A DNA stretch of 64,000 nucleotides from Streptomyces rubrogriseus. Lineage in GTDB: Bacteria > Actinomycetota > Actinomycetes > Streptomycetales > Streptomycetaceae. Below are positions 31,196 through 42,270 of this stretch, in pieces (position 1 is the first letter of the stretch; every line of letters starts with the position of its first letter). The translations under genes were made by a program, and so were the position numbers. Location of the stretch: assembly GCF_027947575.1 (NCBI RefSeq), contig NZ_CP116256.1:1-64000 (forward strand), read 5' to 3'. The notes beneath the pieces were generated by a model that saw nothing but the letters and a program-made list of their open reading frames with translations, was not told the origin of the DNA and made no database searches.

Positions 31196-31408
31196 TTGTC
31201 CACAGTAGGTGGCGGATCTTGTGCACAGCGTGCGGGAACGCATGTGCCCCCTGTCACTGACCAGTGTTAGCGCAGGTCAGGCAGGGGGCGAACATGTTTT
31301 CGGAAGCTGGGTCCAGCCGGTACTTCCGTCACACCGGCGTCAACACCAGGGGGGTTATCCACAGATCGTCTTTCTTTTCCCCAGCATGTGGACAATGCCT
31401 GTGGATAA
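31196..31408. other. Off-origin DnaA-box cluster
   Basis: Five boxes in 213 bp between the convergent rhomboid and crgA genes: TTGTCCACA (31196, plus), TTGTGCACA (31219, plus), TTATCCACA (31355, plus), TGTGGACAA (31387, minus) and TGTGGATAA (31400, minus). Four match the strong consensus at all nine positions. No promoter is needed in a convergent gap, so a regulatory role in transcription is unlikely. Such clusters affect initiation in Streptomyces by binding DnaA (recalled, not checked). Confidence 0.75.
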
Positions 31409-31455
31409 CTCCGCGAATACCCCTGGGCAGAGCTAACGGGCAGCCACCGCCGGGG

Positions 31456-31710
31456 CTACTTCCACTGCGTCGAGACGCCGAACCCCGCGGCGATGAAACC
31501 GAAGCCCACCACGATGTTCCAGTTGCCGAGGGAGTCGATGGGCAGGGAACCGTCGGTGACGTAGAAGACGACGATCCAGGCCAGGCCGATGACGAACATG
31601 GCCAGCATGACCGGCGCCACCCAGCCGCGGCTGGTCAGCTTGATGCTGGTCGCCTGCTTCGAGGGCGGCGGCGTGTAATCGGCCTTCTTGCGGATACGTG
31701 ACTTCGGCAC
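31456..31710 (-). CDS. crgA: Cell division protein CrgA
   Basis: An 84-residue membrane protein that modulates FtsZ-ring formation and sporulation septation in Streptomyces. It starts from GTG 31710 after GGAGAG, with a basic N-terminal [15 protein letters not shown] and two membrane helices (about 32-53 and 67-82), ending GFGVSTQWK. Length and sequence are typical. Confidence 0.94.
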
Positions 31711-31861
31711 GAGGGTCTCTCCTGTCGATGCGCTGCGTGGCCGCGCAGGGAACGGGGCTCGGTCTCGGTGGGCGGCGTACATGGGACGAGGGGACTCTGA
31801 GCGCTCCCCCGGGCGTCCGTTAGCGTAGTCCTTCCGTGGCGCCGAAGGAGATAAGGGTACG

Positions 31862-32641
31862 TTGAGCAATTCTGCCGACTCCCCCGGGACGGGATCCAGC
31901 CCTGTCCGCCGGCGCCGTTTCCGGCCCGTGCGGGTACTCACGGCGGCCGTCTTCGCCCTCGCGGGACTTATCTTCTTCACCAGCTTCAACACCGCGAAGG
32001 GCACCAATATCCGTACCGACTCCTCTTTGCTCAAGTTGTCCGATCTCATCCATGAGCGCAGCCGGGAGAACGGCGTTCTGGAGGAGTCCAACGGAGCCCT
32101 GCGCGAGGACGTCGAATCGCTCGCGGAACGCGACGACGGCCGCACGAAGTCGGAGGACGACAAGCTCGCGGCGCTGGAGGAGAAGGCCGGTACGCAGCAG
32201 CTGAAGGGCGAGGCGATCACCGTCACGCTCGACGACGCCCCGCCGGACGCCACCGCGAAGCTACCCGGCTACCCGGAGCCGCAGCCCGACTACCTGGTCA
32301 TCCACCAGCAGGACCTCCAGGCCGTGGTGAACGCGCTGTGGCAGGGCGGCGCCGAGGGCATCAAGGTCATGGACCAGCGGCTGATCTCCACCAGCGCGGT
32401 GCGCTGCGTCGGCAACACCCTGATCCTCCAGGGCCGCGTCTACTCCCCGCCGTACAAGATCCAGGCGGTCGGCGACCCGGAGCGGCTGAAGAAGGCGCTG
32501 GCGAAGTCGCCGGCGATCCAGAACTACATGGTGTACGTCAACGTGTACGGGCTCGGCTGGAAGGTCGAGGACGACGGCCGGGCGACCCTGCCGGGCTACT
32601 CCGGCACGGCGGACCTGCACTATGCCCAGCCTGTGGATTAG
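31862..32641 (+). CDS. DUF881 family membrane protein
   Basis: A 259-residue protein. One membrane helix lies at about residues 24-44, followed by a coiled-coil-like segment (residues 56-105) and a C-terminal DUF881 domain from about 115 with [23 protein letters not shown] and a [17 protein letters not shown] segment. The TTG start at 31862 follows AAGGAGATAAGGG. DUF881 proteins commonly lie near crgA and division genes; their role is unclear. The DNA around the stop contains a DnaA-box-like TGTGGATTA. Confidence 0.85.
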   Translation: MSNSADSPGTGSSPVRRRRFRPVRVLTAAVFALAGLIFFTSFNTAKGTNIRTDSSLLKLSDLIHERSRENGVLEESNGALREDVESLAERDDGRTKSEDDKLAALEEKAGTQQLKGEAITVTLDDAPPDATAKLPGYPEPQPDYLVIHQQDLQAVVNALWQGGAEGIKVMDQRLISTSAVRCVGNTLILQGRVYSPPYKIQAVGDPERLKKALAKSPAIQNYMVYVNVYGLGWKVEDDGRATLPGYSGTADLHYAQPVD

Positions 32642-32722
32642 GACCGTTCCCGAGAGCCGCGCGCCGCTAGTCTGGTGCGGTACGGCGTGAGTCTGGCGCC
32701 GTGGTGCGACGGAAGGGACGGC

Positions 32723-32884
32723 ATGTACGGCTGGATCTGGCGGCATCTGCCGGGGAACGCGTGGGTGAAGGCGCTGCTCTCGCTCATGCTGGCGATGATC
32801 GTGGTCTACGTCCTGTTCCAGTACGTCTTCCCCTGGGCCGAACCGCTGCTGCCCTTCAACGATGTGACGGTGGACAACCAGTGA
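32723..32884 (+). CDS. Small one-helix membrane protein
   Basis: A 53-residue protein, MYGWIWRHLPGNAWVKALLS at the start, with one membrane helix at about 18-38. GGAAGGGACGG lies before the ATG. Its stop overlaps the start of the amidotransferase gene as GTGA, so it is translated with pabA. No known function. Confidence 0.8.
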   Translation: MYGWIWRHLPGNAWVKALLSLMLAMIVVYVLFQYVFPWAEPLLPFNDVTVDNQ

Positions 32885-33519
32885 GCGCGCGCATCCTCGT
32901 CGTCGACAACTACGACAGCTTCGTCTTCAACCTCGTCCAGTACCTCTACCAACTCGGCGCCGAGTGCGAGGTGCTGCGCAACGACGAGGTGTCGACGTCC
33001 CACGCCCAGGACGGTTTCGACGGCGTGCTGCTCTCGCCCGGCCCGGGCACCCCGGAGCAGGCGGGCGTCTGCGTCGACATGGTCCGGCACTGCGCGGCGA
33101 CCGGCGTGCCGGTCTTCGGCGTGTGCCTGGGCATGCAGTCGATGCAGGTGGCGTACGGCGGTGTGGTGGACCGGGCGCCGGAGCTGCTGCACGGCAAGAC
33201 CTCGCCGGTGGAGCACACCGGCCGGGGCGTCTTCGCGGGGCTGCCCTCGCCGTTCACGGCGACGCGCTACCACTCGCTGGCGGCGGAGCCGGCCACGGTG
33301 CCGGCCGAGCTGGAGGTGACGGCCCGTACGCCGGACGGGATCGTGATGGGCCTGCGCCACCGGGAACTGCTCGTCGAGGGCGTGCAGTTCCACCCGGAGT
33401 CGGTGCTGACCGAGCACGGGCACCGGATGCTGGCCAACTGGCTGGTGGAGTGCGGCGACCAGGACGCGGTGGCGAGGTCGGCGGGGCTCGCCCCGGTGGT
33501 GGGCAGGGCCTCGGCGTGA
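32881..33519 (+). CDS. pabA: Aminodeoxychorismate/anthranilate synthase glutamine amidotransferase subunit
   Basis: A 212-residue class I amidotransferase that supplies ammonia from glutamine to the chorismate-using subunit. Motifs: VVDNYDSFVFNL, SPGPGTPEQAG, nucleophile Cys in GVCLGMQ, and GVQFHPESVLTEHG with catalytic His and Glu. The same fold serves folate (PabA) and tryptophan (TrpG) synthesis, and the pathway cannot be decided without the partner gene, which is absent here. Overlaps upstream (GTGA) and downstream (GTGA) show it belongs to a tight operon. Confidence 0.85.
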   Translation: MSARILVVDNYDSFVFNLVQYLYQLGAECEVLRNDEVSTSHAQDGFDGVLLSPGPGTPEQAGVCVDMVRHCAATGVPVFGVCLGMQSMQVAYGGVVDRAPELLHGKTSPVEHTGRGVFAGLPSPFTATRYHSLAAEPATVPAELEVTARTPDGIVMGLRHRELLVEGVQFHPESVLTEHGHRMLANWLVECGDQDAVARSAGLAPVVGRASA

Positions 33520-34574
33520 CCGCGCTGCGCCCCGAGCGCGACTCCGGCACGGCCGGTGACCAGGGATCCTCGTACGGACAGCCGTACGGGGATTCCGGTG
33601 CGTTCGGGGGCGGCCGGTACGAGGAGTACGCCGTGGGCGAGGAGGACCGGCCGCCACTCCGGGACGACGAGACGGTGGCGCTGCGGATCCCGGATCCCCC
33701 GGCGCCCCGGACGGCCGCCGGAACGGGGTCGGCCGGGGGCGGTCCGGTGGGCGGCGGTCGCGCGGCCCGCAGGAAGGCCGCGAAACGGCGTCACGGGCGC
33801 CGTGGGGCGCCCAGGGACCTGGCCCCGGAGGAAGAGGCCGAGCAGGCCCCGAAGGCGCCCCTGTCGCGCGTGGAGGCCCGTCGGCAGGCCCGGGCGCGCA
33901 AGCCCGGCGCCGCGGTGGTCGCCAGCCGGGCGATCGGCGAGATCTTCATCACGACCGGCGTGCTGATGCTGCTGTTCGTCACCTACCAGCTGTGGTGGAC
34001 GAACGTGCGGGCGCACGCGCAGGCGAACCAGGCCGCGAGCAACCTCCAGGATGACTGGGCGAACGGCAAGCGCAGTCCCGGGTCCTTCGAACCGGGCCAG
34101 GGGTTCGCGCTGCTGCACATCCCCAAGCTGGACGTGGTGGTGCCGATCGCGGAGGGCATCAGCAGCAAGAAGGTGCTGGACCGGGGCATGGTCGGGCACT
34201 ACGCGGAGGACGGGCTGAAGACGGCGATGCCGGACGCGAAGACCGGCAACTTCGGGCTCGCGGGCCACCGCAACACGCACGGCGAGCCGTTCCGGTACAT
34301 CAACAAGCTGGAGCCGGGCGACCCGATCGTGGTGGAGACGCAGGACAAGTACTTCGTCTACAAGATGGCGTCGATCCTGCCGGTGACCTCGCCGAGCAAC
34401 GTGAGCGTGCTGGACCCGGTCCCGAAGCAGTCCGGCTTCAAGGGACCCGGCCGCTACATCACCCTCACCACCTGTACGCCGGAGTTCACCAGCAAGTACC
34501 GCATGATCGTGTGGGGCAAGATGGTCGAGGAACGGCCGCGCAGCAAGGGCAAGCCGGATGCGCTCGTCAGTTAA
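33516..34574 (+). CDS. srtE1: Class E sortase
   Basis: A 352-residue membrane-anchored transpeptidase that links LPxTG-like (LAxTG) surface proteins, including chaplins, to the wall. A long cytoplasmic Arg/Ala/Pro-rich N-terminal region (to about 130) is followed by one membrane helix at about 140-160 and the sortase domain. Active-site residues: His251 in LAGHRNTHG, Cys320 in TLTTCTPEF, Arg329 in SKYRMIVW. GTG start overlaps pabA. Its position before a second sortase matches S. coelicolor srtE1-srtE2. Confidence 0.9.
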   Translation: MTALRPERDSGTAGDQGSSYGQPYGDSGAFGGGRYEEYAVGEEDRPPLRDDETVALRIPDPPAPRTAAGTGSAGGGPVGGGRAARRKAAKRRHGRRGAPRDLAPEEEAEQAPKAPLSRVEARRQARARKPGAAVVASRAIGEIFITTGVLMLLFVTYQLWWTNVRAHAQANQAASNLQDDWANGKRSPGSFEPGQGFALLHIPKLDVVVPIAEGISSKKVLDRGMVGHYAEDGLKTAMPDAKTGNFGLAGHRNTHGEPFRYINKLEPGDPIVVETQDKYFVYKMASILPVTSPSNVSVLDPVPKQSGFKGPGRYITLTTCTPEFTSKYRMIVWGKMVEERPRSKGKPDALVS

Positions 34575-34587
34575 GGGCGGATGACCA

Positions 34588-35349
34588 GTGGCAGCGACCA
34601 CCGACACGGAGCACCAGGAGCAGGCCGGGACGGGAGGTCGCGGGCGGCGTCGACCCGGCCGGATCGTCGCGCAGGCGGTCAGCGTCCTCGGTGAACTGCT
34701 CATCACCGCGGGCCTGGTGATGGGCCTGTTCGTCGTGTACTCGCTGTGGTGGACGAACGTGGTCGCCGACCGCGCGGCGGACAAACAGGCCGAGAAGGTC
34801 CGTGACAACTGGGCCCAGGACCGGGTGGGCGGGAACGGCCAGGACGGCCCGGGGGCGCTGGACACCAGGGCGGGCATCGGCTTCCTGCACGTCCCGGCGA
34901 TGAGCGAGGGCGACATCCTGGTGGAGAAGGGCACGTCGATGAAGATCCTCAACGACGGCGTGGCCGGCTACTACACCGACCCGGTGAAGGCGACGCTGCC
35001 CACCTCGGACAAGAAGGGCAACTTCTCGCTCGCCGCCCACCGCGACGGGCACGGCGCCAAGTTCCACAACATCGACAGGATCGAGAAGGGTGACCCGATC
35101 GTCTTCGAGACGAAGGACACCTGGTACGTGTACAAGACGTACGCCGTCCTCCCCGAGACCTCGAAGTTCAACGTCGACGTCCTCGACGCGATCCCGGGCG
35201 AGTCGGGCAAGAAGAAGGCCGGCCACTACATCACCCTGACGACCTGCACCCCGGTCTACACGAGCCGCTACCGCTACGTGGTGTGGGGCGAGCTGGTCCG
35301 CACCGAGAAGGTGGACGGCGACCGGACACCGCCCGAGGAGCTGCGCTGA
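34588..35349 (+). CDS. srtE2: Class E sortase
   Basis: A 253-residue sortase, shorter than its neighbour because the cytoplasmic region is only about 30 residues. One membrane helix at about 33-55. His151 in LAAHRDGHG, Cys220 in TLTTCTPVY, Arg229 in SRYRYVVWG. It lies 14 bases after srtE1 and shares LWWTNV after the helix, suggesting tandem duplication. Both active sites are complete. Confidence 0.9.
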   Translation: MAATTDTEHQEQAGTGGRGRRRPGRIVAQAVSVLGELLITAGLVMGLFVVYSLWWTNVVADRAADKQAEKVRDNWAQDRVGGNGQDGPGALDTRAGIGFLHVPAMSEGDILVEKGTSMKILNDGVAGYYTDPVKATLPTSDKKGNFSLAAHRDGHGAKFHNIDRIEKGDPIVFETKDTWYVYKTYAVLPETSKFNVDVLDAIPGESGKKKAGHYITLTTCTPVYTSRYRYVVWGELVRTEKVDGDRTPPEELR

Positions 35350-35375
35350 AGGCCCACCGGGCCGACGCGTACGAC

Positions 35376-35416
35376 GGAGCCCCGGTCCCTCGGCTGAGCT
35401 GAGGGACCGGGGCTCC
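35376..35416. terminator. Bidirectional terminator between srtE2 and pknB
   Basis: Perfect 16-bp arms GGAGCCCCGGTCCCTC (35376-35391) and GAGGGACCGGGGCTCC (35401-35416) with a 9-base loop between convergent genes. Confidence 0.85.
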
Positions 35417-35439
35417 GGTCGGTCGGTCGGGCAGGCGGG

Positions 35440-37458
<2,019 letters not shown>

Positions 37459-37648
37459 GGTTACCTACCAGCCCTCTCCGTCGGTCCCGACCGGCATGCT
37501 TGTACGGTCGGAGGCTGCCGTCCGGCCTACCGTACCCGGCTCACTCCTGGCCCTTTGGCCGAGCCGGGCAGCCGATACAGGACCGGTATCGCAACGTGCG
37601 CCGATGTGAAGGGGACGTGACCGGAGTCACGTCCCGTTCATGGCGCGG

Positions 37649-39121
37649 TCACTTCTTGCTGTCGATGACGGCCTCCATGACGTTCTTCGCGATCGGTGCC
37701 GCGAGGCCGCCGCCGGAGATGTCGTCGCGGACGGCGTTCTCGTCCTCGATCACCACGGCCACGGCGACGGGCGAGCTGCCGTCGTCGGCCTTGGCGTACG
37801 AGATGAACCAGGCGTAGGGGTTCTCGCTGTTGTCGACACCGTGCTGTGCGGTACCGGTCTTGCCGCCCACCTTGACGCCGTCGATCTTGGCGTTGGTTCC
37901 CGTGCCGTCCTCGACGACGGTCTCCATCATCGACTGGAGGATCTGGGCGTTGTCCGCGGACAGCGGCTCGCTCATCTCCTCGGGGTCCGTCTTCTCGACG
38001 GTGTCGAGGCCCGGGCCCTGGAGCTCGTCGACCATGTACGGCTTCATCAGGGTGCCGTTGTTGGCGATGGCCGAGGTGACCATGGCCATCTGAAGCGGGG
38101 TGGCGGCGGTGTTGTACTGGCCGATGGAGGAGAGCGCGACCTGCGAGTCGTTCATGCCCTCGGAGAAGACGGAGGCGCTGGAGCGGACCGGGACGAACTG
38201 CTCCTCGGTGAAGCCGAACTTCTTGGCCGTCTCCAGCATCTTGTCGTTGCCGAGGTCGTAACCGAGCTTGCCGAAGACGGTGTTGCAGGAGACGCGCAGG
38301 GCCTCGCGGAGGGTGGCGTCCTCGCAGGGGATGTTGCCCTCGTTCTTCAGCTCGGTGCTGGTGCCGGGCATCGTCCAGGGCAGCGGGGAGTCGGTCTTCT
38401 CGTCGGCCGAGTCGTACTTCCCGTGCTCCAGGGCCGCCGCCGCGGTGACCACCTTGAAGGTGGACCCGGGCGGGTAGACCTCGCGCAGCGCGCGGTTGAG
38501 CATCGGGTCGTCGGGGTTGTTCTTCTTCTGGAGCTTGTTCCAGGCCTCGCCCGCGGCGTCGTTGCTGCCCGCGATGGAGGTGGGGTCGTACGACGGGTAC
38601 GAGGCCATCGACAGGATCTTGCCGGTGGACGGCTCGATCGCGACGACGGCGCCCTTGGCACCCTGCTTCTTCAGACCGTCGTAGGCGGCCTTCTGGGCGG
38701 CGCCGTTGAGGGTGGTGACGACGTTGCCGCCCTCGCGCTTCTTGCCCGTGATCATGTCGAGGGTGTTGCGGAAGAAGAGCCGGTCGTCGTTGCCGGTGAG
38801 GATGCCGTCGTCGATGGACTCCAGCTGGGTGGCGCCGAAGGCCTGGGAGACGTACCCGGTGACGGGCGCCCACATGGCGCCGTCCTTGTAGGTGCGCTTG
38901 TACTTGAAGTCGCCCTCGGTGGTGGCGTGTCCCGTGATGGCCTTGCCGTCGACGATGATGTCGCCGCGGGGACTGGCGTACCGCTCGATGGCGACCCGGC
39001 GGTTGTGCTCGTCCTCCTTCAGCTCGTCGGCCTGGACGTACTGGAGCCAGTTGTCCCGGATGAGGAGGGTGAGGACCAGGAGGCCGCAGAAGATCGCGAT
39101 TCGGCGCAGTGGCTTGTTCAC
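37649..39121 (-). CDS. pbpA: Penicillin-binding protein A (transpeptidase)
   Basis: A 490-residue class B penicillin-binding protein that cross-links peptidoglycan, working with FtsW/RodA. N-terminal membrane helix at about 8-24. Active-site motifs: Ser220 in PPGSTFKVV, SCN in RVSCNTVFG, KTG in GGKTGTAQ near 420. GTG 39121 overlaps the ftsW stop as GTGA. The long frame upstream of the start is not protein-like. Confidence 0.95.
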   Translation of the reverse strand: MNKPLRRIAIFCGLLVLTLLIRDNWLQYVQADELKEDEHNRRVAIERYASPRGDIIVDGKAITGHATTEGDFKYKRTYKDGAMWAPVTGYVSQAFGATQLESIDDGILTGNDDRLFFRNTLDMITGKKREGGNVVTTLNGAAQKAAYDGLKKQGAKGAVVAIEPSTGKILSMASYPSYDPTSIAGSNDAAGEAWNKLQKKNNPDDPMLNRALREVYPPGSTFKVVTAAAALEHGKYDSADEKTDSPLPWTMPGTSTELKNEGNIPCEDATLREALRVSCNTVFGKLGYDLGNDKMLETAKKFGFTEEQFVPVRSSASVFSEGMNDSQVALSSIGQYNTAATPLQMAMVTSAIANNGTLMKPYMVDELQGPGLDTVEKTDPEEMSEPLSADNAQILQSMMETVVEDGTGTNAKIDGVKVGGKTGTAQHGVDNSENPYAWFISYAKADDGSSPVAVAVVIEDENAVRDDISGGGLAAPIAKNVMEAVIDSKK

Positions 39122-40554
39122 GGTCGGACCACCTGGGTCATCTCGGCGTCGGGGTTGGCGGGCGCGGCGGGTGCCGGTCTGCGCGCGGTGTCGCTGATGC
39201 GCAGCAGAATGCCGATCAACGCCCAGTTGGCGATGACGGAGGAACCGCCGTAGGCCAGGAAGGGCATGGTCATACCGGTGAGCGGGATGAGGCCCATGAC
39301 ACCGCCGGCGACGACGAAGACCTGGAGGGCGAAGGCCCCGGAGAGCCCGATGGCGAGGAGCTTGCCGAAGGGGTCGCGGGCGGCGAGGGCGGTGCGCACG
39401 CCGCGTTCCACGATCAGGGCGTAGAGCAGGAGCAGGGCCATCAGGCCGGCGAGGCCGAGTTCCTCGCCGAAGGTGGCGAGGATGAAGTCGGAGTTGGCGG
39501 CGAAGCGGATCAGCTCGGAGTGGCCCTGGCCCCAGCCGGTGCCGAGGGTGCCGCCGGAGCCGAAGGCCCACAGGGCCTGCATGGCCTGCTCGGAGTGGCC
39601 GACCTGGTTGGCGCGGGAGAGCATGAACTCCCGCATCGGGTCGAGCCAGGCGTCTACACGCTGCTGGATGTGCGGCTCGAAGGTGGCCACACCGACGGCG
39701 CCGACGGCGGACATCAGCATGCCGAAGACGATCCAGCTGGTCCGCTCGGTGGCGACGTACAGCATGATCACGAACATGCCGAAGAACAGCAGCGAGGTGC
39801 CGAGGTCCGTCTCGAAGACGAGGATCAGGATCGAGACGATCCAGACGACCAGGATGGGGCCGAGGTCGCGGCCGCGCGGCAGGTAGAGGCCCATGAAGCG
39901 GCGGCTGGCCAGGGCGAGCGCGTCGCGCTTCACCATCAGGTAGCCGGCGAAGAAGATCGCCAGGACGATCTTGGCGAACTCACCGGGCTGGATGGAGAAG
40001 GAGCCGACCTGGATCCAGATCTTGGCGCCGTAGATGTTCTTGCCGAGGCCCGGTACGAGCGGGAGCAGCAGCAGGAACAGGGCGCCGACCATGGAGATGT
40101 AGGTGTAGCGCTGCAGGACGCGGTGGTCCTTGAGGAAGACGAGCACGGCGACGAACAGGGCGATGCCCATCGCGGTGTAGATCAGCTGGCGGGGTGCGGC
40201 GTTGCCGGCCTGGTGGATGCTCTGGAGCAGCTCGGACTGGTCCAGCCGCCAGATGGCGACCAGTCCGAGGCCGTTGAGCAGCGTGGCCAGCGGCAGCAGC
40301 AGCGGGTCCGCGTACGGGGCGAACTTGCGCACGACGAGGTGGCCGACGCCGGCCAGCAGGCCGAGGCCGAAGCCGTAGCTCAACAGGCCCGCGGGCACCT
40401 CGTCGTTGATGGCCAGGCCCACGTTGGCGTAGGCGAAGACCGGGATGAGGACGGCGAACACGAGCAGAGCCAGCTCGGTGTTGCGCCGGCTCGGGGCGCC
40501 GATGGCGCCGATCGTGGACGTGTGGTGCGTCGACGGGTTGGTAGTACTGCTCAT
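39118..40554 (-). CDS. ftsW: FtsW/RodA-family SEDS peptidoglycan polymerase
   Basis: A 478-residue integral membrane glycosyltransferase that polymerises lipid II with its PBP partner. About 12 membrane helices. SEDS hallmarks: FETDLGTSLLFFG with the key Asp, KIWIQVGSFSIQPGEFAKI, and GLIPLTGMTMPFLAYGGSS near the C terminus. FtsW and RodA types are hard to separate by sequence, and the pairing with pbpA is typical of this operon. ATG start at 40554, 27 bases after the pstP stop. Confidence 0.92.
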   Translation of the reverse strand: MSSTTNPSTHHTSTIGAIGAPSRRNTELALLVFAVLIPVFAYANVGLAINDEVPAGLLSYGFGLGLLAGVGHLVVRKFAPYADPLLLPLATLLNGLGLVAIWRLDQSELLQSIHQAGNAAPRQLIYTAMGIALFVAVLVFLKDHRVLQRYTYISMVGALFLLLLPLVPGLGKNIYGAKIWIQVGSFSIQPGEFAKIVLAIFFAGYLMVKRDALALASRRFMGLYLPRGRDLGPILVVWIVSILILVFETDLGTSLLFFGMFVIMLYVATERTSWIVFGMLMSAVGAVGVATFEPHIQQRVDAWLDPMREFMLSRANQVGHSEQAMQALWAFGSGGTLGTGWGQGHSELIRFAANSDFILATFGEELGLAGLMALLLLYALIVERGVRTALAARDPFGKLLAIGLSGAFALQVFVVAGGVMGLIPLTGMTMPFLAYGGSSVIANWALIGILLRISDTARRPAPAAPANPDAEMTQVVRP

Positions 40555-40581
40555 CGTGTGACAGGGCCTCTCACGGCTTGC

Positions 40582-42129
40582 CTACTGCTTACCGCACAGC
40601 GAGACGACCTTCTGCTCTTCCTCCGAGAGGGTCGGTCCTGAGCCTGGAGTGGGTGCGGTCGTGGACGGGGACTCGGACGATTCGGGTGCCTCGGGCGAGC
40701 CCGACGGGTTCGGGCTGGGTGAGGCCTTGGACGTGAAGGAGGCGGGAGTGGTTCCCGTGGTGCCTCCGGCCTCGCCCTCGCCGGTCTTCGCGTTCTTCTC
40801 GGTCTCCGCGGTGCGCCTGGCGGCCTGCTTCTTGCAGGCGGAGGCCTGGACCGCCAGTTCCTCGATCTTGGCCCGGGCGTCGTTGAGGTCGCCCTCGGGG
40901 ATGGTGGCCTCGACCAGTTTCTGCTGGTAGGGCGGCAGGTACTTGAGTTCGATCTCGGGGTGGTCCTTCTGGACCTTCGAGAGCGAGACCCAGGCGAGGT
41001 CCTGGCTGATGCCCCGGTACAGCGCGAGGTGGTCGTCGTTGGTGCCGACGTAGTACTGGGTCTGGGTCCAGCGCCAGCCGCCGTAGGTGCCGCCGCCGAT
41101 GACGGCGAGGGCGAGGGCGGTGTAGAGGGACCGCTTGAGCCACTTGCGGCTCTTGCGGGGCTTGACGAAGTCGTCGGGGCCGTAGTCGTCGAAGCCGTCG
41201 GTGGGGATGAAGCCGGTGACATCGCCGCTGCCGGGCGGGCCGAACTCGCCGCCCCCGCCGCGCTGTCCGCCCGGCCGGCCGAGGCCCGCGGCGCGCCCGG
41301 CCGGGGTCTGCATGATGCCGTTGTCGCCCATCTGGGCCTGGTTCTCGGCGACGGCGCCGACGACCACCGGGGTGTCGGAGAGCTGCCCGGCGAGGGTGTC
41401 GCCGGTGTCGAGGTCGAGGACGTCGGCGACGATGACGGTGATGTTGTCGGGGCCGCCGCCGCGCAGGGCGAGCTGGATCAGCTCCTGGACGGTCTCCTGG
41501 GGGCCCTGGTAGCTGGCGAGGGTGTCCTCCATCGTCTGGTGGGAGACGACGCCGGAGAGTCCGTCGGAGCAGATCAGGTAGCGGTCGCCGGCCCGCACCT
41601 CGCGGATGGACAGGTCGGGCTCGACGTGGTCGCCGCTGCCGAGGGCGCGCATCAGCAGGGAGCGCTGCGGGTGGGTGCCCGCCTCCTCCTCGGTGATCCG
41701 TCCCTCGTCGACCAGGCGCTGCACCCAGGTGTGGTCCTGGGTGATCTGGGTGAGGACGCCGTCGCGCAGCAGGTAGGCGCGGGAGTCGCCGACGTGGACC
41801 ATGCCCAGGCGCTGCCCGGTCCACAGCAGGGCGGTCAGGGTGGTGCCCATGCCCTCCAGGGCGGGGTCCTCCTCGACCATCTGCCGCAGCTGGTCGTTGG
41901 CGCGCTGGACGGCGTGGCCGAGGGAGGTGAGGACGTCGGAGCCGGGCACGTCGTCGTCGAGGGCGACGATGGTGGAGATCACCTCGGAGGAGGCGACCTC
42001 ACCGGCGGCCTGGCCGCCCATGCCGTCGGCGATGGCGAGCAGGCGCGGACCGGCGTAGCCGGAGTCCTCGTTGCCCTCCCGGATCATGCCCTTGTGGGAA
42101 CCGGCGGCGAAGCGCAGTGACAGACTCAT
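40582..42129 (-). CDS. pstP: PP2C-type Ser/Thr protein phosphatase PstP
   Basis: A 515-residue PPM phosphatase that reverses PknB phosphorylation. Motifs: GMIREGNEDSGY, LLAIADGMGGQAAGEVAS, MGTTLTALL, VHVGDSRAYLLRDG, LICSDGLSGVV, GGPDNITVIV. One membrane helix near 326-345, then a disordered Ser/Pro/Thr-rich extracellular tail. ATG 42129 with a GAGG site is preferred; GTG 42186 would add 19 residues that are not PP2C-like. Immediately upstream of ftsW. Confidence 0.95.
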   Translation of the reverse strand: MSLSLRFAAGSHKGMIREGNEDSGYAGPRLLAIADGMGGQAAGEVASSEVISTIVALDDDVPGSDVLTSLGHAVQRANDQLRQMVEEDPALEGMGTTLTALLWTGQRLGMVHVGDSRAYLLRDGVLTQITQDHTWVQRLVDEGRITEEEAGTHPQRSLLMRALGSGDHVEPDLSIREVRAGDRYLICSDGLSGVVSHQTMEDTLASYQGPQETVQELIQLALRGGGPDNITVIVADVLDLDTGDTLAGQLSDTPVVVGAVAENQAQMGDNGIMQTPAGRAAGLGRPGGQRGGGGEFGPPGSGDVTGFIPTDGFDDYGPDDFVKPRKSRKWLKRSLYTALALAVIGGGTYGGWRWTQTQYYVGTNDDHLALYRGISQDLAWVSLSKVQKDHPEIELKYLPPYQQKLVEATIPEGDLNDARAKIEELAVQASACKKQAARRTAETEKNAKTGEGEAGGTTGTTPASFTSKASPSPNPSGSPEAPESSESPSTTAPTPGSGPTLSEEEQKVVSLCGKQ

Positions 42130-42270
42130 GCGCACCTCGCCCGTCGGCTCCGACTGCAGCCGGTCGTGTCGAGCCACACTGCCCACCCTCCGGTCGGGAG
42201 CGCGCCGGGGCCCGGGGTGCCGGCCGCCGCTGCGTGCTCGCTCCGCTCGCGCTCATTCATTGGTGTAGCA

